Of a stretch of DNA of 64,000 nucleotides, positions 19,795-27,798 are shown one piece after another. A model generated the notes under the pieces. The model made no database searches. It was not told where the DNA came from and saw only the letters and a program-made list of their open reading frames with translations. The stretch covers positions 85,443 through 149,442 of the forward strand of contig NZ_JBDPLZ010000014.1 in NCBI RefSeq assembly GCF_039871655.1, in the 5' to 3' direction. Made by a program: the position numbers and the translations under genes. The DNA is from Actinocorallia sp039871655. Its GTDB lineage: Bacteria; Actinomycetota; Actinomycetes; Streptosporangiales; Streptosporangiaceae. Numbering within the stretch: the first letter of the stretch is position 1; the number at the start of each line of letters is the position of its first letter.

Positions 19795-22351
19795 CGCGTT
19801 TCCTCCATTCGTCCAGCAGGCTCCGCAGCGGGCCGCCCTCCCCGCTGTCCTCGCCCTCGAGCTCTCCCATGTCGAAGTCCTGATCGTCGAAGAACATGCG
19901 GCGGACCTGGCTCTGGTTTGGCAGGATCTCCCGGAAAGCCGTCTCGAGCATCCGCTGGAGCCGCTTGTGGACGGACTCCAGGTCTGCGATGGCCCGGCGG
20001 GTCACCGCGTCGGCCAGCCCGAACGCGAGCTGCCTGCGCAGCCGCAGAACGTAGAGCTGGTGCCGGGCGAACTCGGCGTCCGCATGCTCCGGCGCCTGCG
20101 AGTGCCATGGCATCGCGCTCCCCCGGTACAGCGGGAACGCCGCCGCGATCTCCGCGTCGTCCGGGATCCGGTCCGGCGCGGCCCTGGTGAGCAGCTCCGG
20201 TTCCGGACGGTCCGGATCGAGCCCCACGAAGATCTCCAGGTCGGCCATCGCCTCCAGCCGCCGCATCCGGACCCTGCTGCTCCGGTCGACCGTCCGCAGC
20301 CGCGCCGTCCCCTGTTCGAGGTGCTCACGCAGCTCCGGGTCCTGGAGCCGGTACCGGAGCGGTTCGAGGGACGGGTCGTGCCGCGACACCCAGGAGGCGA
20401 TGGACTCGCTGATCATCCGGCGGCTCTCCCGGACGGCGACGATGTAGCTGTCGGCGAAAGGCTCGTAGAAGGCATCGGTGGTCTCCTCCGCGTGGGAGCC
20501 GACGAACAGGTCGCCGTCATCGTCGTCATCGTCGTCCCACCAGCCGCCCATCCCCTCGCCCTCCTCGTCCATCTCCGGGGGGTGGCTCTTGCGGATGAAG
20601 CCGTTCTCCGCCCTCTGCATGATCGCCTGCCACTGCGACCACTCGCTGACGGCGACCAGCGCCTGGTCCCGGATCCAGTCGAGCAGCGGACGGCCGTCTG
20701 CCAGCAGGATCACGGTGGGGTCGCGCAGCTCCCGCGCGGCCCGCGATACGGGCTGACAAGCGGCCCGGAAGTCGTCGAACAGGCTCTTCACCACCTCGTA
20801 GCCGGCCTGGCGCTCGCTGGGCGGCCGGTTGTCACCGAGGCTCCGTTCGAGCTGCGGCAGCATCCGCTCCAGGATCGCCCTCTCCCGGCGCACGCCCTCG
20901 ACCTTGTTGACGAGGCCGTGCTCAGCCGCGTGATCCTCGATGAGCCGGCGGAGCGCGCGGACGCCGCCGTCCTTGACGAACTCGGTGAGCACGTCCTTCC
21001 AGTGGCCGGGTTCGACGAGCCCGGCGATCGGCTCCCAGCCCTCGGCGGACTTCCGGGACTCCGGGACCGCTTCGGTCAGGCGTTCCTTCTCTTCACCGGT
21101 GATCCCGTCCACCGGCATGCCGTAGACGTCGATGCCGCGCACCGCGGACACCAGCGTCATCCGCCGTTCCTGCCGGCCGACCAGGTCGCCGGCGTTGCCC
21201 ATGAACGAGGTGAGGTCGTGGGACCCGGCGATGAGCTGCTCGAACGTCAGGGACTCGGTGATCCCGGAGGGAAGGTGCACCGCATCGAAGATGTTGCCCA
21301 CCGCGAGGATCGAACGGCGCAGCTCCGTCTCGTCCCGGCCGTACTGGGCGAGCATCGAGTAGAACTCGTGCGGGATGTCGGTGCCGGGGCGCCGCATCGA
21401 GAACACCGTGACGATGGTGTGGACGGAGCGCAGTTCGCTGCGGCTCAGGAACGCGTCCCGCTGGGAGGATCTGGTGGCCGACAGCCCGGGGAAGTCGAGC
21501 AGCACGACCTCGTTGCCGCCGGTGAGGCGCTCCAGCGACCAGACCCGCGGATCGACCAGGACCCGGTAGGCCACCCGACGGATCAGTGGGAAGGTGGCGC
21601 GCAGCGCCGACAGGTCCGACCTGACCTGGTCCCGATCGACGCCCGGCCGCACGGGCAGCTCGGGGAACTCCTCCGGCAGTTCCCTGTCGGTTCCGAGGTC
21701 GAGTGCCTGGCGCACGGTCTTCTCGCCGATCGACACCGACGTGCCCAGCAGGTCCTCGGCGCTCTTGTGCGCGCGGCGGATCTCCAGCAGCTCCATGACG
21801 ACCTTGCTGATCTTGGGGATGTGGCGGTCGCCGTCCCACAGCTTGCGCGCCCAGGTGACGAACCTGTCCCAGCCCTCGGTGACCGGGTCGTAGTCCCGCA
21901 TCTCCGAACCGTCGCGGCCGGGCAGCTCCTCGTAGCGCAGCAGCAGCACCTGGATGATGTCCCGGACACAGGCCGAGAGCTCCTGTTCGGTCAGATAGGA
22001 GATCTCGGCACTGCCGTCGATCCGGGTCGGCTCCCCGGGCGTACCCGCCCTCAGGTAGAGGGCGGTGACGTTGCCCGTCGTGGCGCGCGACTCGACGGGC
22101 AACAGGTCGGGGCAGCCCAGCAGGGTGCCGAGCAGCAGCGACTTGCCGACGCTGTACTCGCCGACGACGCCCAGCGTGATCGGCTCTCCGGCCGCCCGCC
22201 GGAGGTGTTTCACCTGCTGCTCCACCCGCTTGCGGAGGTCCTGGACCGCGGGGTGGTCGGGAAAGGTCTCCGCCTGGAGGGCCTCCCAGAGCCGTTTCGC
22301 GTCCTCCTGGACCAGCCTGATCTCGTCGTGGTAGTCCGCCTCGTCAGTCAC
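19784..22351 (-). CDS. SrfC-like dynamin-type GTPase (cassette A)
   Basis: 855 residues. G1 is GEYSVGKS (64-71), G2 Thr lies in RATTGNVTA, G3 is LLDFPGLSA. The expected G4 NKxD reads NIFD, so the base-specificity Lys is missing. The helical C-terminal half carries a Trp- and Asp-rich insertion with seven Asp in a row (near residue 600) and ends in MPWHSQAPEH and RLRRQLAFGLADAV. It is strongly paralogous to 34992-37439. Dynamin-like proteins bind and remodel membranes; SrfC proteins are GTPases of this class. It heads cassette A; ATG at 22351. Confidence 0.82.
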   Translation of the reverse strand: MTDEADYHDEIRLVQEDAKRLWEALQAETFPDHPAVQDLRKRVEQQVKHLRRAAGEPITLGVVGEYSVGKSLLLGTLLGCPDLLPVESRATTGNVTALYLRAGTPGEPTRIDGSAEISYLTEQELSACVRDIIQVLLLRYEELPGRDGSEMRDYDPVTEGWDRFVTWARKLWDGDRHIPKISKVVMELLEIRRAHKSAEDLLGTSVSIGEKTVRQALDLGTDRELPEEFPELPVRPGVDRDQVRSDLSALRATFPLIRRVAYRVLVDPRVWSLERLTGGNEVVLLDFPGLSATRSSQRDAFLSRSELRSVHTIVTVFSMRRPGTDIPHEFYSMLAQYGRDETELRRSILAVGNIFDAVHLPSGITESLTFEQLIAGSHDLTSFMGNAGDLVGRQERRMTLVSAVRGIDVYGMPVDGITGEEKERLTEAVPESRKSAEGWEPIAGLVEPGHWKDVLTEFVKDGGVRALRRLIEDHAAEHGLVNKVEGVRRERAILERMLPQLERSLGDNRPPSERQAGYEVVKSLFDDFRAACQPVSRAARELRDPTVILLADGRPLLDWIRDQALVAVSEWSQWQAIMQRAENGFIRKSHPPEMDEEGEGMGGWWDDDDDDDGDLFVGSHAEETTDAFYEPFADSYIVAVRESRRMISESIASWVSRHDPSLEPLRYRLQDPELREHLEQGTARLRTVDRSSRVRMRRLEAMADLEIFVGLDPDRPEPELLTRAAPDRIPDDAEIAAAFPLYRGSAMPWHSQAPEHADAEFARHQLYVLRLRRQLAFGLADAVTRRAIADLESVHKRLQRMLETAFREILPNQSQVRRMFFDDQDFDMGELEGEDSGEGGPLRSLLDEWRKRDAA

Positions 22352-22497
22352 CCGAGCTCCCGCGCGTCGCCGTAGCCGTCCCGTTCAGCGAATCAGTCAC
22401 GTATGCCGGAGATTCCGTCATGTGACGGGATGCGCAGCGATTCCCTGGGATTCACTGAACGCGATCATCACCGGCCCGACAGGTGAGAGGCACCGGA
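22352..22497. promoter_or_regulatory. Divergent promoter region with nested inverted repeats
   Basis: GTTCAGCGAATC (22383-22394) is matched, inverted with one mismatch, by GATTCACTGAAC (22449-22460). Between them lies CCGTCA-TG-TGACGG (22415-22428), a perfect 6-bp dyad. The symmetry spans the whole gap between the minus-strand cassette A and the plus-strand PP2C-like gene, as for an operator controlling both. Confidence 0.55.
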
Positions 22498-23757
22498 ATG
22501 ACGACGCAGAACATCATGCCGATTGTTGTGGCGGCGGTCGCCGTGCTGCTGGTCACCGCGCTGTGGCTGCGCGCGCTGACCACGCTGAGACGGTTGCGGC
22601 GCCGAGTGCGGGAGCTCGAGTGGCAGCAGCAGCAGCTACCACGGCAGACCTGGACGGCGGGCCCCACCGACGGCGAGTGGCAGCGGATCCAGGGAGAACT
22701 GCGGCAGGCCCGCGACGAGACACGGCTGCTCAGGGAGACGCTGCAGCACGCCGAGGCCGAACGGCAGCAACTCTTGGGCGAGCTGCAGCAAGCCCGCGCC
22801 GAGGCCCAGATGCTCCAGAGGACATTGCAGCACGCCGAGGCCGAACGGCAGCAACTCCAGAACGAACTGGTCCGCACGCACCTGCGGGAGTCCGAGCCGC
22901 CGCTGCCACCTGACGCGCTGGAGCGGCTCGGCGACCCGCAGGCGCTGCCGGACGCGCCTGACACCCTGCCGGACAGCGTCGTCGACGGGGCCCGGTTCGG
23001 GAGCCTCACCGTACGGGCCGGCGCGGTCCGCGGGGAACTCGGGCGGAACAATGGATTCGTCCGCAAGCAGACCGTCGGCATGAGCGTGCTGACGAAGACG
23101 AACCCGCCCACTCTCGTGACATGCGTGGCGGCGGGCCTGGCCGGCCGCGCGACCTCCGGGCAGCTCGGGGCCGTCCAGGCCTGCCGGAGTCTGCCGGACA
23201 AGCTCGCCGATCGGGCCGCCGCACTCGACCTGGCATGGCGGAACGCGGCGGCGGGCGCCCCGTCGGCCGAGCTGGCCGAGCTGCTGGCCGGTGCGGTGAC
23301 CTCTCTGAACGGGCCGCTCAACCAGGTGGCGAAGGAGCGGTCGCTGCGTCCGTCGCACATCGCGACCGAGGTCTCTTTCCTGCTCACCCGGCTCGGTGAC
23401 GCCGGGCGGAGGCGGCATCTCGTGGCCGGGGTCGGTGCGGGCGCGCTGGTGCGCATCACGCCGGACGGCCGGTGGACGACCGAGTTCCGGGCCGGGGACG
23501 GCGAAAGGCCGACACTGCTTCCCGAGAGCTCCGGCCCCCCGGCGTACGCGTTCGTCGAGTCGGAGCCCGGAGACGTGCTGCTGCTCTGCTCGGGCACCGC
23601 CGCTGAGTTCCTCGAACGGGACACCACGCGATCGGCGCTGACCGAGCACTGGAGCAAAGGCGCGCCGTCGCTGGCGCACTTTCTCTGGCAGCTCGGCCTG
23701 CGCGACCAACTGGAGCGCATGGACCGGGCGATCGTCGGCCTCTGGGAGCACCCCTAA
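22498..23757 (+). CDS. Membrane-anchored coiled-coil protein with PP2C-like domain
   Basis: 419 residues. Residues 5-25 are one transmembrane helix (VVAAVAVLLVTALWL), followed by a basic stop-transfer stretch and a long coiled coil (about 30-130, rich in Gln/Glu/Arg heptads). The C-terminal 250 residues look like a PP2C-type phosphatase core: VTCVAAGLAGRATSGQLGA, then GVGAGALVRITPDGRW and GDVLLLCSGTAAEFL. Typical PP2C metal Asp motifs (DGMGG, DNIT) are not clear, so activity is uncertain; it may be a regulatory pseudophosphatase. ATG at 22498 follows GAGAGG. It lies between cassette A and the Hsp70 operon on the opposite strand. Confidence 0.75.
   Translation: MTTQNIMPIVVAAVAVLLVTALWLRALTTLRRLRRRVRELEWQQQQLPRQTWTAGPTDGEWQRIQGELRQARDETRLLRETLQHAEAERQQLLGELQQARAEAQMLQRTLQHAEAERQQLQNELVRTHLRESEPPLPPDALERLGDPQALPDAPDTLPDSVVDGARFGSLTVRAGAVRGELGRNNGFVRKQTVGMSVLTKTNPPTLVTCVAAGLAGRATSGQLGAVQACRSLPDKLADRAAALDLAWRNAAAGAPSAELAELLAGAVTSLNGPLNQVAKERSLRPSHIATEVSFLLTRLGDAGRRRHLVAGVGAGALVRITPDGRWTTEFRAGDGERPTLLPESSGPPAYAFVESEPGDVLLLCSGTAAEFLERDTTRSALTEHWSKGAPSLAHFLWQLGLRDQLERMDRAIVGLWEHP
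22742..22857 (+). repeat. 32-nt direct repeat in the coiled-coil coding region
   Basis: The 32 bases at 22742-22773, beginning TGCAGCACGCCGAGG, recur exactly at 22826-22857. The 84-base period equals 28 residues, four heptads, giving a duplicated QHAEAERQQL segment. Recent internal duplication of the coiled coil is the likely cause. Confidence 0.85.
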
Positions 23758-25283
23758 CCCGCGCCGAGAAAGATCTTCTCCGCGACCCTGGAAGACGAGG
23801 GCAGTTCCTTGAACCGGCAGACCAGCCGCAACTCGCCGCCGGCCGCGTGCACCGTGATGACGTTGCTGCGCTCCCCGGACTGGCGGCACTCGATCTCATG
23901 CGTCCCACCGGGGATCTCGAACGTGGTGCTCTCCCGATTCGCCAGCCGGGCCCTCACCTGGCCGTCCACCAGCACGACCATCGCACCGTACGCGCCGTTC
24001 ATCGCATGCTCGCGGGTGATCGACACCTTGGTCACCGGGCCGCTGGAGGCCCTGTCCGAAGACCGCGGAGAGAGGATGCCGCCACCCCGCCCCCGCGCTC
24101 TGCTTCCCTGCCCTGCGGCCGTCCCCTTTCCCGAGCCGCCCCGCGGCTGCGCAGGACGTGCCGCGGGGCGTGGTCGCGTGGAACGCGTCTTCGGCGGACC
24201 CGCCGCGGCGAGGACGGCCGCGCCACGGGCGATGGCCAGTTCCGGCTCGTTGACGGGTATGACAGGGCGGCCTGTGTGCTCGGCGAGCATGCGGGAGACC
24301 AGAGGGACGCGGCAACTGCCCCCGACCGGGATGATCCGATCGACCTCCGGCCATGACAGGCCGTTGGCCGCCAGGAGGCGGTCGCATTCGGCGAGGGTTT
24401 CGGCCAGCACCGGACGCAGCGCCTCCTCCAGCGCCGCACGGGTCAGCTCGGCCATGACCGGCGGGACGAACTCGCTGACCAGGGCCTCGTGCACCTCGAC
24501 GGCCGACAGCTGGCACTTGACCTGCTCCGCCGTGTCGCCCAGCCGCAGCCTGCGGCCCAGGAGTTCGACGGAGCCGGCCGCGTCCGCGCCGAACAGCTCG
24601 TCCCTGGCCGCGGGCTCCGCCTGGGCTGCCAGCAGGCGCAGGACGATCCGGTCGAACTCGGTGCCGCCGAGATCACCGAGGCCGCCGGCCGCGCCGAGCA
24701 CCTCGTGGCCGCGAGCGTCGCCGTGCGCGAGCGCGCAGTCGAACGTGCCGCCGCCCAGGTCGTAGACCAGTACGGTACCGGAGGCCGTACCGAACGCCTG
24801 GGCCAGCGCCGCGACCGGCTCCGGAACGAGCCGCACCACGGCGGGATCGAATCCGGCCGCGGCCGCAGCCTCGCGCATCAGCGCGTGCTTGCCCGCCTCC
24901 CAGGCGGCCGGCACGGTGATCACGACCTGGGCGGGCTCGCCCGCAGCCTGCTCGGCCGCGCGCTCCCGCAGGAAGCGCAGTACCTCGGCCGCCAGCTCGT
25001 CGGGGCGCAGTGCCCGATCACCGAGCCGCGCCCGGTCCCGGACCCCGAAGTCCCGCTTGAACTCCGCGCGGAACGCCCACGGGCGCCACAGCTTGGCGTT
25101 CTGCGCGGCGTGCCCCACGGCGATCCGGCCGTCCTTCAGCACGCACACCGTGCTCGGCACCGACACCGCCCCGAGCGGGGAGGCCGGATCCCGGACGAGC
25201 TGGAACGTGCCGTCGGCGTGCGCGATGACGAGCGTCGAGTTCGACGTACCGAAGTCGATGCCGTAGCCGATCTCGCCGGTCAC
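23754..25283 (-). CDS. Hsp70-like ATPase with a beta-rich C-terminal domain
   Basis: 509 residues. The Hsp70 nucleotide-binding domain is intact: GIDFGTSNSTLVI (phosphate 1), VLVYDLGGGTFDCAL (phosphate 2), DRIIPVGGSCRVPLV (adenosine). Instead of the normal substrate-binding domain and lid there is a Pro/Arg/Gly linker (about 345-400) and a small beta domain (VVLVDGQVRARLANRE, then FEIPGGTHEIECRQ), somewhat PEGA-like. The GTG start at 25283 overlaps the upstream stop (GTGA), so translation is coupled to the dynamin-like gene. The GrpE-like protein two genes upstream is the likely exchange factor. Confidence 0.88.
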   Translation of the reverse strand: MTGEIGYGIDFGTSNSTLVIAHADGTFQLVRDPASPLGAVSVPSTVCVLKDGRIAVGHAAQNAKLWRPWAFRAEFKRDFGVRDRARLGDRALRPDELAAEVLRFLRERAAEQAAGEPAQVVITVPAAWEAGKHALMREAAAAAGFDPAVVRLVPEPVAALAQAFGTASGTVLVYDLGGGTFDCALAHGDARGHEVLGAAGGLGDLGGTEFDRIVLRLLAAQAEPAARDELFGADAAGSVELLGRRLRLGDTAEQVKCQLSAVEVHEALVSEFVPPVMAELTRAALEEALRPVLAETLAECDRLLAANGLSWPEVDRIIPVGGSCRVPLVSRMLAEHTGRPVIPVNEPELAIARGAAVLAAAGPPKTRSTRPRPAARPAQPRGGSGKGTAAGQGSRARGRGGGILSPRSSDRASSGPVTKVSITREHAMNGAYGAMVVLVDGQVRARLANRESTTFEIPGGTHEIECRQSGERSNVITVHAAGGELRLVCRFKELPSSSRVAEKIFLGAG

Positions 25284-27160
25284 ATGTCCCCCTGCGCGGT
25301 CCCGCCCAGCCCTTCGGCCCTCCGGCGCAGCGCGTTGATTCGGGTGAAGAGCGCGGTGTACCGGTCGGCCCGGATCTTGAGTTCGGCGGCGCGTTCCTCC
25401 CGCTCCAGGGCGGTCTGCCGCTTCACCCGGTTCAGTTCCCTGATCGTCTCCTGCTGGGACTGGGACTGGGCGTCGATCTGCTCCTCCAGCGCCGAGACCA
25501 TGGCGCGTTCGCAGTCGACGAGCCGGTGGGTGAGATCCTGCTCGATCTGCCGCGTGGTCCGGCTGATCATCGTGGTGACGTCGGTCTGCAACCGCGCCAG
25601 GTACTCGCGCCTGGCCCTCTCGTCCTCCCGCTGCCTGGCCTCGCGGTTGCCGGCGAACCAGCCGACGATCTGGCCGATGACCGACCCGACCACCGGACCG
25701 ATGAACGGGCCGATGACCGGAACTGCCAGCCCCACCCCGAAACCGATCAGCGCCCCGGCGCCGGCGCCCGCGACCCCGCCGCCCCACACCGAGCGGAACC
25801 TGCCCCACTTCGCGCTCTTGCGCTCCTCCGAGACGGGCATCCGGATGTCCGGCGTGACCGGGACCGGCGAGCCGCCGGCGGAGACGTCCCCGGCGAGGAC
25901 GGGCGTGGAGGTCATCACCGAGTACTCGGCGGCGAGCTGCTCGACGCGCTCCAGCAGACGCCGGGTGGCGCGCTGCGCGGCGTCGACGAGGCCGTCGGCG
26001 ACCTCGCGCACCAGGCTGTCGGGATCGGACAGGGCGCGGGGCGATCTGAGGGCGGCACGGAACTCGTCGGCGATCATGTCGAAGTCACGGCGCAGGTCGT
26101 TGCGGATCGGACGGGCCTTCAACTCCAGATCGGCGTGGAGTTTGCCTCTCCAGCGGCTGTTCTTGGCGGAGTTCGCCTTCGCCGCTTCCTGAGCCGCACG
26201 GATCTCGGCGTCGATTCTGTGGAGGGAGTCGTCGTCGTTGAGCGCGGCGAGCGCGTTGGCGACCGGGGCGGCCGTCTCGGTCAGCGCCTCCTCGATCGCG
26301 TCCAGGCCCCGCTCCAACTGGGCCCGGCCGCAGGTGATCGTGATGCCGTGCCACAGCGCCCGCTCCAGTTCGGGGAAGCCCGACTCCTCCAGGCTGATCG
26401 GATCGTCGTTCAGGACCGCCGCCCGTTTGCGGAGCGACGAGACCCCGACGATCACCAGGTCGTCCGCGGCCCGGCCGGTGGCCTCGGCGATCCTGGCGCG
26501 GGCCTGCTCGATCATCGGGGCCGGATTCGGCTCCCGGTCGATCATCGTGATGGCGGTGACGACGATCGGGCAGTGCTCCAGCGCTGTCTTGAGGAACTCC
26601 AGCTCGACCGTGCCGAGCGGTTCTGTCACCATCGCGACGAAGAGGATCGCGTCGGCGTTCGGGAGGAACGCCCGGGTCGCGGCGGTGTGCGCGACGTTGA
26701 GGCTGCCGACGCCCGGCGTGTCGACGAGCACCAGTCCCGACTTCAGCTGCGGAATGGGCGCGGCCATCTCGATCCGCTCGACGTTCTTGACGTTGTTCTT
26801 GTTCTGCTGCTCCGTCACGTACTCGGCGGCGGCCGACTGCGGTATCTCCTCCGTCTGGGCGTCGGTGAAGTAGACCACCGCGTGTTCTTCCTCGGCGTAC
26901 CGCAGCGTCGTCACCGCCGACGTGGTGACGGCGACGTCCACCGGGAACAGGCCGGGGCGGTCGACGAGAGCGTTGAGGAGGCTCGACTTGCCGCGCCGGA
27001 ACTCGCCACAGACGACCACGTGGTACCGGCCCAGCGCGAGCCGCTCCCGGCTCTCCTGCAGCAGTCGGCCTCGGGCGCGCGCGACCTGGGGGTCCAGTTC
27101 GGCTTCCACCTCGGGAAAGAGGGAAAGGACGTCGGCGCGCAGTCTCTCCAGGATGTTCAT
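25280..27160 (-). CDS. Dynamin-like GTPase with membrane hairpin
   Basis: 626 residues. G1 is GEFRRGKSS (52-60), G3 is LVDTPGVGS, and the G4 region reads TMID. Helical stalk follows. Around residues 455-505 lies a glycine-rich hydrophobic hairpin (GAGALIGFGVGLAVPVIG, then PVVGSVIGQIVGWFAG), ideal for membrane insertion. A Glu/Arg coiled coil ends the protein. This is the architecture of bacterial dynamin-like proteins that insert into and reshape the inner membrane. The ATG at 27160 overlaps the GrpE-like stop (ATGA). The Hsp70-like gene follows with a GTGA overlap, which argues for a stoichiometric complex. Confidence 0.88.
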   Translation of the reverse strand: MNILERLRADVLSLFPEVEAELDPQVARARGRLLQESRERLALGRYHVVVCGEFRRGKSSLLNALVDRPGLFPVDVAVTTSAVTTLRYAEEEHAVVYFTDAQTEEIPQSAAAEYVTEQQNKNNVKNVERIEMAAPIPQLKSGLVLVDTPGVGSLNVAHTAATRAFLPNADAILFVAMVTEPLGTVELEFLKTALEHCPIVVTAITMIDREPNPAPMIEQARARIAEATGRAADDLVIVGVSSLRKRAAVLNDDPISLEESGFPELERALWHGITITCGRAQLERGLDAIEEALTETAAPVANALAALNDDDSLHRIDAEIRAAQEAAKANSAKNSRWRGKLHADLELKARPIRNDLRRDFDMIADEFRAALRSPRALSDPDSLVREVADGLVDAAQRATRRLLERVEQLAAEYSVMTSTPVLAGDVSAGGSPVPVTPDIRMPVSEERKSAKWGRFRSVWGGGVAGAGAGALIGFGVGLAVPVIGPFIGPVVGSVIGQIVGWFAGNREARQREDERARREYLARLQTDVTTMISRTTRQIEQDLTHRLVDCERAMVSALEEQIDAQSQSQQETIRELNRVKRQTALEREERAAELKIRADRYTALFTRINALRRRAEGLGGTAQGDM

Positions 27161-27798
27161 GGCATCTCCTCCAGGTAGGCGATGACTTGCTGGGGCCGAA
27201 CGAGCAGGCCCCGCCAGGTGTAACCGGGCCGGACCGTCACCGCGATGTGGCCGGCCAGCTCCCCGCTGGGAGCGGGTCGGCTCCCCACGACCTCGTGCCG
27301 TGTCAGGTCCACCGCGCCTCGCTCGTCCAGGCGCACCGCCTCGCACCGTCCGAGCATCACGGCGGTCCTCTCGGCCAGCCACGGCACCAGTCCCTCGAGC
27401 CGGCCGGCGTCCGCGTCGTCGAGGTCGAGCAGCCGGTCCGACAGCATGATCAGCTCATGCACCACGACCGGCGGCTGCTCCGACCCGCCGACCCCGTCCC
27501 GGGGCGGCGGGGAGCTTCTCGCTCCCCCGTTCGGCTCCCCGGTCACCCGGTTGAGCCCGGCCCGGAGCGACGTGTTCTCCACCGCCGTCGCCGCGAGCCG
27601 CTCCCGCGCTTCGGCGAGCCGGTGCTCGACCTCCTCACGGGCCTGCTCGGACTCGGCGAGACGGATCTCGATCTCGGTGCGGGCGCGTTCGGATTCGGCG
27701 AGGAGACGGACGGTATCGGCTCTGGCGCGGCCGGTGAAGACGCGGACGAGGAGGAGGCGGACCAGGCCCAGGAGGCGCACCGTCCGGTCGAGGATCAT
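27157..27798 (-). CDS. GrpE-like nucleotide exchange factor
   Basis: 213 residues. A short basic hydrophobic N terminus is followed by an unbroken coiled coil (about 30-70, ESERARTEIEIRLAESEQAR), a Pro-rich break, helices, and a C-terminal wing VTVRPGYTWRGLLVRP matching the GrpE motif that contacts the Hsp70 ATPase domain. Length and layout suit a GrpE-type protein specialised for the Hsp70 protein of this operon rather than housekeeping DnaK. Start and stop both overlap neighbours by 4 bases (ATGA). Confidence 0.8.
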   Translation of the reverse strand: MILDRTVRLLGLVRLLLVRVFTGRARADTVRLLAESERARTEIEIRLAESEQAREEVEHRLAEARERLAATAVENTSLRAGLNRVTGEPNGGARSSPPPRDGVGGSEQPPVVVHELIMLSDRLLDLDDADAGRLEGLVPWLAERTAVMLGRCEAVRLDERGAVDLTRHEVVGSRPAPSGELAGHIAVTVRPGYTWRGLLVRPQQVIAYLEEMP

